Assembly: GCA_000310025.1 (NCBI GenBank)
Contig: FN649758.1
Location: 2,354,076-2,418,075, forward strand
Direction of reading: 5' to 3'
DNA: 64,000 nucleotides
Source of the DNA: Ectocarpus siliculosus
Taxonomy: Eukaryota; Sar; Phaeophyceae; Ectocarpales; Ectocarpaceae
Shown here piece by piece: positions 11,434-23,200 of this stretch. A model generated the notes under the pieces. The model made no database searches and was not told the origin of the DNA. It saw only the letters and a program-made list of their open reading frames with translations. Position numbers and translations under genes: made by a program. Every line of letters begins with the position of its first letter. The first letter of the stretch is position 1.

Positions 11434-14400
11434 ATGACTGACTCGACAGCGGTACTAGTGCCGGCGGTTCGGGTGTGTGGGCATATGGTGGGAGTATCAT
11501 CAGAGACAGACTCTTCTGACGAATCTAGCGAGGGCGATGTAGAGCTGGAATTTGAAGGAAATCGCCCAGCTTCACCCTCCTGCATCGCTGATTCCAATGT
11601 GATGGATGGTTTCCCTGGTGAGCGATGCAAGCAGGAAGAAGAAGGAGTAGCTCGGGTGGTTGAGAGTGATAGACTCGCCGTCGGGGCACCGACGCCACCC
11701 GCGACAAGCAAGAGCAATACTGCCTTTGATCCGGGAACGAACGTATCAGCTAACGTGCCAGATCGAACAAGAGTTGAGGGCCTGCCCATGGACAAGAATG
11801 CATTTGGCATCGCGTACGAGCCACTACGGGGTTCTTCGCAGAAAAGCTACGATTTGCCATCCGGCCCGGCGTTCGTGGATGAAGATGAGTTCGAGCAAGA
11901 GATGAGTGCAGAGTTTCGGGTCACGGTCGGGCCATCTCGACAGGGTGAGATTTTAGCAACGATGTCCAACAGAACGCAGGCCGATGACTTCGCTGAAGGT
12001 GACGGTACGGCCGATATCACCATGAGGACACAGCAAGTGAGTTGTCGAGGAGAGGCCCATGCGCGTAACGTGAAACAACTTGATATTTCGCGCTGCCTTC
12101 GTCGAACCGAGCTCTTGCGAAGAGGAGGAAGGCACGACTTTAAACATCGCAGTCGTCGTCACCTTTATCATCGAATGACAAGATACATTCTCACTGTCAC
12201 TGCGTGCACCTACATGTATGTGAGGCTTGCCTTTTCCATCGCCCAGATGTATTGTAGTATGCAGCACCATTTGCTGCTCTACTTCCCCCTCTGTACCCCT
12301 CTCTATTGCCTTGTGGAATTCCTCGTCAAGCCCTCCATAGCATGCGTGTCGAACGTGTTTGAATGTTAACCAGGGCGTACCGGGTGGGAATGGATCAGAG
12401 CGCCAAGAAGACGTCAATAGCGCACCATTCTATCCGGACGGATTGAGGCTGGACAACAGAGAGGCACTCAAGCAGCTTACAAAAGACTACAAAGTAGCTG
12501 GAGTGGCCCCACATGTGGTACGAGAGGTGTCTCATTGCTGCTGTAGCCGAAAGTATATAGAGCTCTCAGGAGGTGCAACCAACAACCAGTCTTTTGAGGG
12601 AAGATGGAGCTCCGGATTCTCCCGAACATTGCTCGCACGGCTTGCATTATAGTCCAACTCAACATGAATACTTCGATGTGCGACTTCTCGTTGCGACGGC
12701 CACTTTGCGAATGCGAACCGTTGCTTCGAACAACAGCATCCCGGCAACGCACCACAGCGCTTGGACCAATCTGCTAAGGAGATTGGAGGAAGGTCCATTG
12801 AGCGTAGCCTAACGGATAATGCTGCGGGCATTTTGGAATTCGTCGGTGAAGACGTCCGACACTATCCAGTGACAGAAGAAGAGAACGAACGAGCGGAGGA
12901 AGATGATGATGACGAGGAAAGGAAAAACCTTGTGGAAGTTCCAGAGAAGATGGGCACCCTGAATGTCCCGGGAGAAAGAGAGAAAGAGGGGCAAACAAGT
13001 ATCGACGAGGATGAGAGTGCCCAGCGCGCTCTTGTTGCTAAAGAATGGGAGGCTATCGATCAGGTCAGATTTGCTTGTTGCAGGAAGTATCCTCGAGACC
13101 CCGCCTTTCCCGAACCCTCGGCAATGTTAGCCACCGTACGCTGCTTGCTGACAGCCACAAAAAAAGTTCATCGTTTGGGTTAAGACCAGCATGTGATAGT
13201 CTTCAAACTTTCAAGGGACCTTGCACTACCACCGATATGACCTCGTCAAAACTGCTAATCTTTGTCTCAACGGCATTCGCCTGGCGGGAACCGACGGCAT
13301 GAAACCTCAGTTGCGAACGGCGGAACGTTCTGTGCCTATGGAGAAAGGAGTTGGTGGCAAGTTGCAACCCATCAGCATCGACCAGGCCAATCGCCTCGTC
13401 ACAACCGCAGAAGTGCTGGGCTACTTCCGTTCACAGGTATGTACTTCCGTCAGCACAGTGTTAGAGTGATCCTGCCTATCCTACCGTGGAAGTATTATGC
13501 AAGAACCGTTGAACCACTGACCGGATATGCTGAAAGCGTACTGCTGTCAGTATCGGGTATTGACAATTGACACATCAATAACCTTTCCAGGACTTATGTA
13601 CGCACAAGGCAGCGATCGTGCCGTACCAGCCTCCCGAGAGTCGGTTTGGTCTGTTTCGCAGAGCCTCCAAGCTTAGGTTCCCTGATGCAGAGCAGCTGCG
13701 GGATGAAGTCTTCATATTAGCACAGGTGACGAAGCCCAAACCCATCCTATCGATGCATGCATTTCTAGGCGCTTTGCACGTGTATACTCGCCATTGATTG
13801 TTCCATCGATTCAACGATGTCGGTGTTGTTAGGCCCATGTCTGCTTGAATCAGCACAGGAATCAAACTCAAACGGTCTTCCAGCAACAAGACAGGCTTTA
13901 TGTTGCCTTTGTTGGCAGGTGTTGCATGGTTGCCCAGCACGGGTTGGTGGCACCCATCGTCTCGACGGCGCCCAGATGGTGCCGAGAGCACGTTACCCGC
14001 CAAACCAACCTGCTTTCCCGATCTTCTCGTAGCGGCCAACCTACACTCGGTTCAATGCATGCGCCGACCGCAGATAAAATACGCTCCGGCCGATGTGGTA
14101 CATCGTCGGTTGATCCAGACGATTTACCGACGCATGACGAACGAGAAGCGAGCTTGCCCGGACGTAGGCCCACACTGGGACACTGTCGGCTTTCAGGGGA
14201 CCGATCCTTGCACGGATTTGAACCGCTCGATGGGCATTTTCGCATTATTTCAGGTTTGTGAGGGAAAACACTTGTTGTGTGTATGTGGGGCTTTGCTCTA
14301 ATCGCGACGCGTTCGACGATGTAGGTGACGGGCGGATGTCCGTAGTACTGGCAAAATGAAGAAAAACGGTCTACTTGGTACGGATGCACAGGTAGAATGA

Positions 14401-14997
14401 CTTCCATTCGTGTTGCTCATTGACGGCGCTAAAACGGACCAACAGGTGCTTCATTTGCTGGAATCACAGCTAGGCTTTGCGATGGTCCTGTACCGTCTGT
14501 CTTTGGCGGATGTGACGGGCTGGCCGTTCATGTGCGTAAGCATCGGCTTCACCAAGGTACGATGCCGCCACCTGTGCACTACGGTAGTTGCGTGCTCGCC
14601 TAGACAACGCCTGTATCCTATCGTAAGGTGCATTGGCCAGGATTCCTTATTGTTGCTGTATCCTTGTCCATGATTGAAAAACACTTATGCATAGGAGGCT
14701 CTGCGAGTCTTGCGACGAGGAGGCTGCTACGCTGAGTGCAATCGGCGGGGGAGCGTGTTGGATGTCGTGCACGAGCTCCATCAGGCGCAGTTCCATGCTT
14801 TCCTGGAGCTATGCCGAACAGAACCGGCTACCCATCATGCCCTACATCTTGCCAAGGTGCACAAAGTTGTTCACACGTGTGAGATTGTCGACCGCCAGTC
14901 CTCTGTCCTGTTACCGCAATACGGAGGTGCCAGTGGGCACGGGGATGTCTCGGAGCACGTAAGAGGAACAGCTAGACCAGGTAGAATCCAGCAGTGA
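11434..14997 (+). CDS. ELMO-domain protein, ELMOD3-like
   Basis: ELMOD proteins act as GTPase-activating proteins for Arf/Arl GTPases. The predicted exons are 11434-12036, 12374-12517, about 12737-13063, about 13200-13436, 13591-13725, about 13990-14253, 14446-14556 and 14695-14997. The ELMO domain spans the last three: HRRLIQTIYRRMTNEKRACP, then HWDTVGFQGTDPCTDLN, then GWPFMCVSIGFTK, then ALRVLRRGGCYAECNRRGSV and a helical DVVHELHQAQFHAF segment. Order and spacing fit ELMOD3. The signature normally reads TDFRGxG; here it is TDLNRSMG, an extra residue that displaces the arginine. The first four exons encode about 400 residues of acidic, disordered sequence without a known domain. The start ATG has an ACC context. 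The acceptors of exons 3, 4 and 6 are uncertain, and exon 8 is read through a possible donor at about 14857 to the stop. Confidence 0.85.
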
Positions 14998-16165
14998 TCT
15001 ACGATACGAGTCTATGAAATTAACGGCAACGGCGAAAGATGTCCGTCTCAACGACGTACCCCAACTATTGCCATCGAGTCACACATGTGACGCTCGCGTT
15101 AACGAAAAAAATCGCCATCGGCTTCTTCACCTCCACTACAATACAGGTTCGCGCAAGGGTAGAAACCGATTCCCACGTGCTTGTGAAGGCTTACCGAACA
15201 TATCTCTTGGAGGAGAAGGCTCGGTCTGCGGTTAGTATTGTGGACAAGACGGGAGAGAGTGCGGCGGTACAGGAGCAATTCTCCGGTGGGGGGAAGCTGG
15301 CCGAAGATGGACCGCCAGTGGCACACGTGAAGGACACAGCCAGTCGCAAAAATACCTACCTGTCGTAAAGAGACAACACCAACCCAGCAGGATTGCGAAC
15401 GAAAATAGAACATGCTCGGTAGACGTCACCGGACACAAAATCATGTGCCACATTTTGGCGTCTGAATTGCAGCAAGTGCTTCATTATAGTGGGCCATTAA
15501 GACACAAAAAACTCCACCGATTTTTCGAAAATTGGAAATCCCAAAACCAAAAACCACATCGGGACCAGCACGGGTTGTGACGCGCAGTCAACACCGTGTG
15601 CTGAACCAAGATCCTGATATGATAAACGACGCAAAAATATCGCTCTACGCTGCTGTAGTATGGCGTGTTGCCTTGTGAGGAGAACGGTGAAGGCATAATC
15701 TAGAACGACCAACGGTGTGGATACCACGCGACACGCGACATCAGGCCGCCTCAACCATTTTGTACCTGGTACCACGCAACTAAACTCTGCGCACGCAGTA
15801 GCTTGCACACGCTACGCCCGCCAGCTCAAAAGTCGTCTCTTACTCTCTGACAAGAGACCAACAGCCCACACGGGATTGTCTCGCATGAAACATATTTCCT
15901 CCAATACCTGTCTGTCCACTCTCCCTTCGCGCACCCTCCATCTCGATCTTTGGCGTCTGCGCAGGCTGAGCGAACAAGGTAATTCAACTCCTTCGTAGGC
16001 GTAAATCTACACCGGGAAATCCACCATGTCCCTAACTCCCTTCTCCTCGCCAACTGCCAAAATCTGCGGCATCACACGAAAAAATGCGACCTAGTCAGCG
16101 AAATCGCGCAAATCGATAACTCAAGCTCATCCCCCCCTCCGCCCCCCTCTCCAGACCGTTCCGCA
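14998..16165. other. Convergent intergenic region, no gene seen
   Basis: This is the space between the 3' ends of the ELMO-domain gene (+) and the NDUFA13-like gene (-). It holds open frames without motifs and one CTGCTGTAGTA half-palindrome at about 15650. I see no RNA gene. Confidence 0.5.
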
Positions 16166-17267
16166 CTAATTCAATTCTTCTTCCTCCTTCCAAGCGTTGA
16201 GGGATTCGTGGAGGCCTTTTTGAAGCTGGGCGTTAAAGCGCTTGGCTAGTACGGCTTTCCTGTCCTCTTCCGCCTGGCAAACGCACGACACAGACGTAAA
16301 CGAGACGAGATATACCCAGTAAATAAACGGCGAAAAGACGGTATGGTAGTTACGTAAGCTCACGGCGTTTACAACTTGCCTCCGCATTCGAGGGTAATAT
16401 TCCGCTCTGCCGCCTATACGAAACGTTTGACTTCGTGTCAAGCGCCGGAAATGAACGCCTTCCCAACGAACAACGGGTGTCCCTCGGACATCTCCTGTTT
16501 GCGAAACGATAAAGCGTTCGGTTTCTGCTGCGGGGAGGAACGACCTGTACATTGTTTTTTCGTCTTGGACGTCCCTTATGGGGAAAACAATCAAGACACG
16601 GAGACTCTTGGTGCATGGCTCTAAACACTATTCTTGAGGGTGTTGAACGAGACACATTTCAACAGAACAAGGTTCGAACGCCAGCAGTGCTTGCCATACA
16701 CGCGGCCATCAATTTCTTGGGAACTGGCTGGACAAGCGAGAAAATTGGACTATTATAGAAACAAGTCCGAGGTGCTTCATCGCGCGAAACTAACCAGGGG
16801 GAAAATGACAAAGCCAAAAGTCCGTGGTGCAAGACAACACGAGTTGATATGAACACGAAGCTTTCCTGTGCGGGTCGGGCACTTGTGCTCAGCCATAACA
16901 TCGTCTTGGTAAAATTTGGCAACAGAAGTAGAAACAAAAATACTGAAAGAACCAAACTGCAGCAAGCTCACAGTTCACAACGTGACCTGAGCCTACATCC
17001 GCCAATCCGCTTTTGACAGAACCATGATGACGAAATCCCTGTTCTCGCTTATATACGGCGCCAAGAAACAAATGTAACCCTCCCGCTCACCTGAAGCATC
17101 GGCATCAACGCGATTCGGGCCAGGCGCTTCTCGTGCTGCTCTGCTCGCCGCGCCTTGTTCGCTTGTCCGAGCTTGTAGTACCCAACGGCCATCGTGACCG
17201 TCACAAGGCCGAGAACGACCGACCCGCGCGGTCCTCGGCCCGATGGCAATTGCCGCGATATTTGGAC
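16166..17267 (-). CDS. NDUFA13/GRIM-19-like mitochondrial complex I subunit
   Basis: This is an accessory subunit of respiratory NADH dehydrogenase in the inner mitochondrial membrane. Two exons are clear: 17091-17267 and 16166-16273, phase 0. Exon 17091-17267 encodes SRQLPSGRGPRGSV, a single membrane span VVLGLVTVTMAVGYYKLGQ, a basic stretch, then EKRLARIALMPMLQ. These correspond to the family's RNLPRRGxSG, the span, and ARIALLPLLQ. The last exon continues with AEEDRKAVL and ends LNAWKEEEELN. The acceptor of the 177-nt exon has a long pyrimidine tract. The short first exon, expected to hold the start and a PPPGG-like N-terminus, was not found upstream. The C-terminus stops about 50 residues earlier than in animals, where a W-K-V-G segment and more sequence follow. 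Confidence 0.85.
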
Positions 17268-17953
17268 CTAACGAACGAGAGAGAGAGGGACAGAGCGAAA
17301 ACCCACCGATGTGTTGTAGGCGACTCTTCATTAGCGCACTAGAGACTGCTTTGCAACCAAGTGCCAATCGTGGTACCAATTTTTCTTTTTGAAACCCCCC
17401 GTTACGATGACACATTGTTCCCCACAACAGAGGCTCCGCGGAATGAGAAATCCACTTCGTCTTGAGCGACATGTCGCTCACATGTTGTGCTGGGGTTGTG
17501 ACACCGAAGACTACAGCTGGGTTCAAACTCCGCAAACCTGGATCAACCCACCCTTTGACTAGCCGCCACATGCCCCAATTTCCCGGAGTGTGGGTTGTCA
17601 AAGGCAGCTAGTTGTACGCGTAAAAGGGGCTATGCGTGTGCTGCTGCACGTAGACCTGCAGTTCTGTAAATCGGGTCTGCGACGGCCAGTTCGGCAGTGA
17701 AAGATGAACAGTGGACCGAGATTTGCGGACTTTTCGGGCCGCAGCTATAGCGTTCGATAGCACAGCTAGCACACCCTCAAAAGCAGATCTGAGCTTGCCG
17801 ACATGCGCGTCGCTTCTCCACGATGTCCGGCACTGATATGGGATGAAGGTTGAGACTCCGACACGCGAAGACAATTTTACGAGCTCTCGTGTTTATTCTG
17901 TTTCGGCTTGATGCAATTGGTAGAGAGAGATCGGAACGGTTTTTAATGTGAAG

Positions 17954-17987
<34 letters not shown>
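17954..17987. repeat. (AAC)n microsatellite
   Basis: About eleven uninterrupted AAC units, read on +. On - it is GTT-rich and encodes a run of valine in one frame, which explains a spurious open frame there. Confidence 0.95.
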
Positions 17988-17988
<1 letters not shown>

Positions 17989-18293
17989 TGACTCGTGGAA
18001 CTTCTTCCTTGGTCTGAGAGGGTGTGTGTGTGTGGAGGTACACTGCGTCATATGCTGGAGGAGGCAAACCCCAACCACTCCTCTGTCAGACAACAGAGTT
18101 GTTCGTGCCTCTTCAAAATCGTCAACTACTTGGTTTGATTTAGGCATCGGTATGCATCTCGCACTCCCGTTGCTGGGTGTTCCCCAGGCGATCTTACATA
18201 AATGTTAGTCCAAACCAAGATCGGTGGTCAGCACCCCTGCCCGCCTCAATTGACGCCGACGATAGTTGAATATGTAGTAAGATGACACTTTCA

Positions 18294-18382
18294 TGCTCAG
18301 GTACTACGCTGGTGGCACCAACGGGTGGAACGATCTCACGCTCAGGCCCTACAGCGCTGTTGGAACTAACGGGCAGTTCACG
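18294..18382. repeat. Imperfect tandem duplication, about 44 bp unit
   Basis: The unit starting GCTCAGGTACTACGCTG at 18295 recurs as GCTCAGGCCCTACAGCGCTG at 18340. Both continue through GG-AC-AACGGG. No coding role is apparent. Confidence 0.6.
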
Positions 18383-20283
18383 AGACACAAATAGATGTCT
18401 GGCGAAGGATTTAACGTCTGCAGCATCCCGTGTTAACCTACGCGAATGTCTACCGTAAAGACGCCTTCTCAAAAGTCAAGGTCGGGGGAAGTCCAACACC
18501 GTGCATCCCCAAATGAAGACTGTCCAGCAGCGCATGGCGTGGAGGGGTTCGGCCCCGGATATCACTGCCGTAGCTGGGAGGGCCAACGAGCCCATAAAGG
18601 GCATGTCTTTGTTTCGCTTGGTTGAGATTTAATGAGCCGCATCGCGGCGAAGCCGCAATTTGCTCCTCGAGGGAAAAAACGCCTCTAAATATCGATATCT
18701 GGTTCCAATCGTGATGCAAGGGCCCAAAGTTTGATTTCCGGGAAGACAATAAAAAACACCGTAGGGACCCAACCAAGACCTATACGACAAGGATTTGACG
18801 ATCTGTTCACTTCTGAGGAAGACGAAAATTGCGCGCTCTTTGTCACAACGGTTTGGTCGTCATGACGGGTGAAATAAGGCAGATGGGCGTCACTGCCATC
18901 AAAGCAGCAGCAGCAGCACTAGTGCATTCGTGTCAGCTACCACTGTTCATTATGTTGGCAGCAGTGCTGTGAGGTGCCGATCGTTTGTCGGTACTGCGCT
19001 ACTGTAGGAGAGGGCGAGCAGGTGTGGTGCGTTCCTCCGCCGTTGATGTGTAACATTTCAAACTTCCAGCGGGAGCGGATGCACCAGTCCTTTGGAATAT
19101 CTATTCGAAAATATATTCCGCAAGGAATGAAGTGCGCGTTCTGGGTTTTGCTGCGTTGCTGCCTGGAAGCAGCGTGTCCCGCACCTTGCACAGCATCGCA
19201 GATGTACTACGGTCAGGTATTGAGTCGTACCCCGCGGCTCATGACCCCTCCCTACTAGTACCGATTGTGCGAGACTTGCACAACCTTCCGTCGTTGCTGA
19301 CTGAGAAGCCTAATGGATAAGCCTTTCTCAACAAATACTGTGCCTCGGCTCTCTGGCCCTCGCAGCTACGACAGTCATCTCCGGGGTCGGACCCCTGGGG
19401 GACAAGTCTTCGGAGCCTCGTAAGTGCTGTAGCTGGGAATCGAACCGGCTGTCACATCATGCGACTGAGTTTAATCTAACAGCAATTCCGCACTTGCGAA
19501 GGCCCTGTCAAACACCCTCCAGCCCAACGGCACCAAGATGCTGTATAATACACGAGACTACGTGCTCCATGTCAATAAAGGCCTGAAGCAAACCGTTGTG
19601 TTCCCAGCAGACCCAATCGCGTTTGCATGCACACGCACACTGCGATGTACTGTTGTAGTACGAACGAACCGGACTGTGTGCTTCCGCGTTGACTACTGCA
19701 AGGGTGCACACAGTTTGAAGAAAATCAATTAGCCTGGCTTGTAACCAGTCTTCCCTCCGACCACAGTCGAAGCGCAGCCTTCAAGCACGTCCAATACCGA
19801 CACACAAACATCAGTATTTCATGCCAAGTCCCGTGAGCCCAGCATCATAAGAGGAGTGTGCGCAAGTTGTTTCATCAGTGGACATTTTAGCGTTTCGCGT
19901 ACCTTAGGGAATCCACCCTTGGGCGCGACATCCTGCACGATTGGCCCGGTGCCTACCGGCGTCGCCATGTTCCGCTGCTTGCTATCGTTGCCTGTCCTTC
20001 CTTTCCCTCTCTGTCCGTGCCAGAGTTCGCGGGGTGACCTTGCTTGCCCGCTGAGAGAGGGCGCTCCGCGAATCCAATGCGGGGTGTTCGAGGATAAGGC
20101 GGAAGCGTGTTTTCGAACCCGTAACCGTGAAGCGATTTTATTTTTTATTTCTTTTTTGGAATTGGAACCGAGGTCCCCTTGCTTGCCGAAGAACAATCTA
20201 TCTAACGGTCTCTGGGTACCTGCGGAGCGTATTTCTTTGACATGGATATTGCCACAACAAGAAGGTCCCTTCAGTGATACACA

Positions 20284-23200
20284 ATGCAAAGTCCTTCGAG
20301 ATGTGTTCCCCCTCCCCCGTCTGATCCCCCCCCACCAAATATTAGTCGCAGCGGCAGAGTGCCGCCACCAAGGGGGGCTCCGCCTGGGGGCGCAAGGCGT
20401 GCAAGGCAGGCTGTCCGGCGCCCGTTGCATCCACAGGCCCGAGAACCCACAGGAGATCGTGAGAGTGCCGGGCAGCACGACGATCGTCAAGGCTTCAGCA
20501 GGTGGGGTGCTATGTCGAGTTGCCCTCTGTCCCACCAAACAGCACGACTATGTAGGTAGGTGATGCAAAACATCTTGTCTTGTGGAGGATCGAGCTAATT
20601 CGAATATACTTCGTCTATCTACACAGTCTATGCCACTGGCCCCGGAGATTACTGGTTGCTCGTTCTTTTATTTCGCGGTGCAGGCGTGGCGATCTTGTAC
20701 AGTCATCTCCATCGCACGAAGGGAGTCCTAGCGATGCGTCAAGCCGGGAATCTTTCGAGGGCAGCCTGAGTTCGGACAACGAGCGAGGCTCTCATCCCTT
20801 ACCAGCCGTCCGGAAGCGGCAAAATCGTCGTTCACTTGGTGCAAACAGTACTTCGCCACGTAACGGAAGCGAAGAACTAGTAGACAGAAGAAGAAGCATT
20901 TCGGGAGAACGAGGAAGTAGAAGACATCGGAATCGGCAACAAGGCGCGGGCCCCGATAGACGATCCTCAAGGTTGGAGAGTAGTAGCTGGAGGAGCGATG
21001 ACGACGTGTCCAATGCTAAGACAGATGCCCATCAAGGAACAAGCGGGAGGGATGGCACCCTGAGAAAAGAAGAGAGGCGAGAGGCCTGGGATCGGAACGA
21101 ATATCGGCATTCTCCAAGAAGAGAGCTTCATGATGCTGCTCGCTCCGATAGTAGCCACCGTCGCCAGAGAGATACGCTAAGCGATGTAGGCTCAGAGGAA
21201 AGCCAGAAACGTCGAGATGTCAACCGGAAAAGTCATAAACGACATGTGCACCAGCACCAGAGGGCGAACAACTCTCATAGAACGAAACACCGAGAAGATA
21301 GGGATGGAGTTGGTCCAGATAGACCGACTTCTTCACCGAGAGGCTCGACTGCGGAAGAAATGCCACGTTTGGGCATTCTCGAGGACAGTGATTCGCGGTC
21401 CCGCACACAAGAGTGTGGGGGAAGCCCGGAAAAGCCAAAATCGAATACCGGGGAAAGTAGGAGGGGCCGTAAAAACCGTCGCTCCCGACGAAAACGGGCG
21501 GAGCAGGACGACAGCGAGGCCGAAGGGTACGGTTGGAGCGGCAACAAATACAGCTGGGATTCGGCAGATGTGGACAGTACAGGCAGCTCTTCCGATCAGC
21601 AGGAGTTGACTAAGCTCAACCCGAACGGTGGCGACGGCAAGCAACGACCAAAGCTCCAGCCCTTAGGAACATGTACGGACTCCAATGAAGACGAGGACAG
21701 GGCAACACACACAACCAGCGGCGACAACAACACCGCGGCAGCGGCGCCGGAGAAGTTATTTAGGTCCCCCCCAGATCGAACCAGAGGGAAACTAGACGAT
21801 TCAGGAGCGTGGGGCAGTGACCGCGAACAAGATGGTGCAATCCAGAAAATGGCTGGGAGCTCGGGCTCCGGCCATGGCCTAACGCAACCCTCGATGAATT
21901 CTGACGTGAAATCGCTACCGCAGACTACCGTGAACCGCGCTGAGGTGGCTGTCGGCAAACCAATCCGTGGTGCGCGGTGGGGCGAATCTATCGGTGTAAG
22001 ATCTGCAGTTTTTGACAGCTCGACCATTCCGACAAAACGAGTGGACCTGAAAAGGTTTGTGTCCGGCCCGCTCAATTCCGGCCCAGGGACCGTTCTACGC
22101 TGTTTCATTGAACGGGATCGGAGTGGAACTCACAAGTTCTCCCCCGTGTTTTCCATGTACGCCGATCTCGGGGATGGCAGTGGGCGCATGCTGCTGGCCG
22201 CCCGCAAGGTGAACACCGTGGTCAGCTTCGAAAAGCCTATTGGAAAAAATGACGGGTCTAAGCTGCCAATACGTTTCACATGCAACGTTCGTAGAAGGAG
22301 AGGTTGCTCAATGTTGTCTCTTGGCGCCGCTTTTCTCAATAAACCTCTTGTGTTCTTGTGGTAAACTCTCAACGCCCTCCAGCTGTTGGCCAGCAAAACC
22401 GCGTACTACACGATATGCACCCGACAAGAGGACTTGTTCAAGGACAACGGCAAGAGGGGTGGAAACTCGTTTCTCGCCAAATTAAGAGCCTCCAGCGTAG
22501 CCCACACGGAGTACGCCCTGTATGACAGGTGAGTTAAACAGAACAAGCGTATCATTTTCAAACAGAAGAAAGCGTTGCTCTTGGCCACTGCCTAGTTTCG
22601 AATGTTGCATTCGCTTGGTTCGAAGTAGCGATAGGATAACACCACGGAGCACAGAATGGAGTTTTCTGGGGTTTCTCACTCTTCACCCTGCGTCTACGAA
22701 ATTCCCGGAACCCCGTTTAGGGGAGACAACCCTGCCGTAGCAGCTAGCGAAACCAGCCTTGATTCCGGTGCGGAGGCCAAGCCGAAGTCGATGCGGAACC
22801 CGATCGACCTCGCCAGATCCAAGACATTGAGGAATCAAGAGAGGCATGGCCAGGGAGAAGTGCGTAGGGAGCTTGGCGTAATCATCTACAACTTCGACAA
22901 AAAAGAGCAGGTGCTGCGATTTGTTGTGTCGGCAGCTTTTTCAACGCCATGACTGTACAGTAATGGCCGACGTGCAGCTGATGCGGCGCGTAGCTGAGAC
23001 ATTGTTTTGGACTGGTGTCTCGTTCTTCAGAGATGCAAAGTTCCAAACCATGTAGAAGACCGCACCCTGACTCCGACAACTATATGACCGCTCGGAATAA
23101 GTTCGACTACATGCAGTAGTTCTGACTGTCACACGAGTCTGCTCGGGGTATGCTATCAGGCGAGCATACCAACTATTCATTTTTTCCCGACATTCTTTCG

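Larger units (their letters stand above)
17268..20283. other. Divergent intergenic region with repeats and a missing first exon
   Basis: This must contain the first exon and promoter of the NDUFA13-like gene and the 5' region of the Tubby gene. It holds an (AAC)n microsatellite, an imperfect duplication at 18294-18382 and several + open frames (18974-19258, 19132-19320, 19538-19732). Those frames have protein-like stretches but no family I recognise and no clear splice chain. They could be a decayed gene or element. Confidence 0.45.

Noticed and set aside
16993-17601. 202-residue open frame on - over the NDUFA13-like exon
   Set aside because: It reads the exon in a different frame; the NDUFA13 frame has family motifs and correct splice sites.
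19041-19160. Possible PiggyBac-like transposase segment
   Set aside because: Only a few residues resemble the IKQYMPxKPxK region; no catalytic aspartates or terminal repeats are seen.
19436-19460. tRNA B-box-like GGTTCGATTCCC on -
   Set aside because: No matching A-box, T-stem or acceptor stem can be formed around it.
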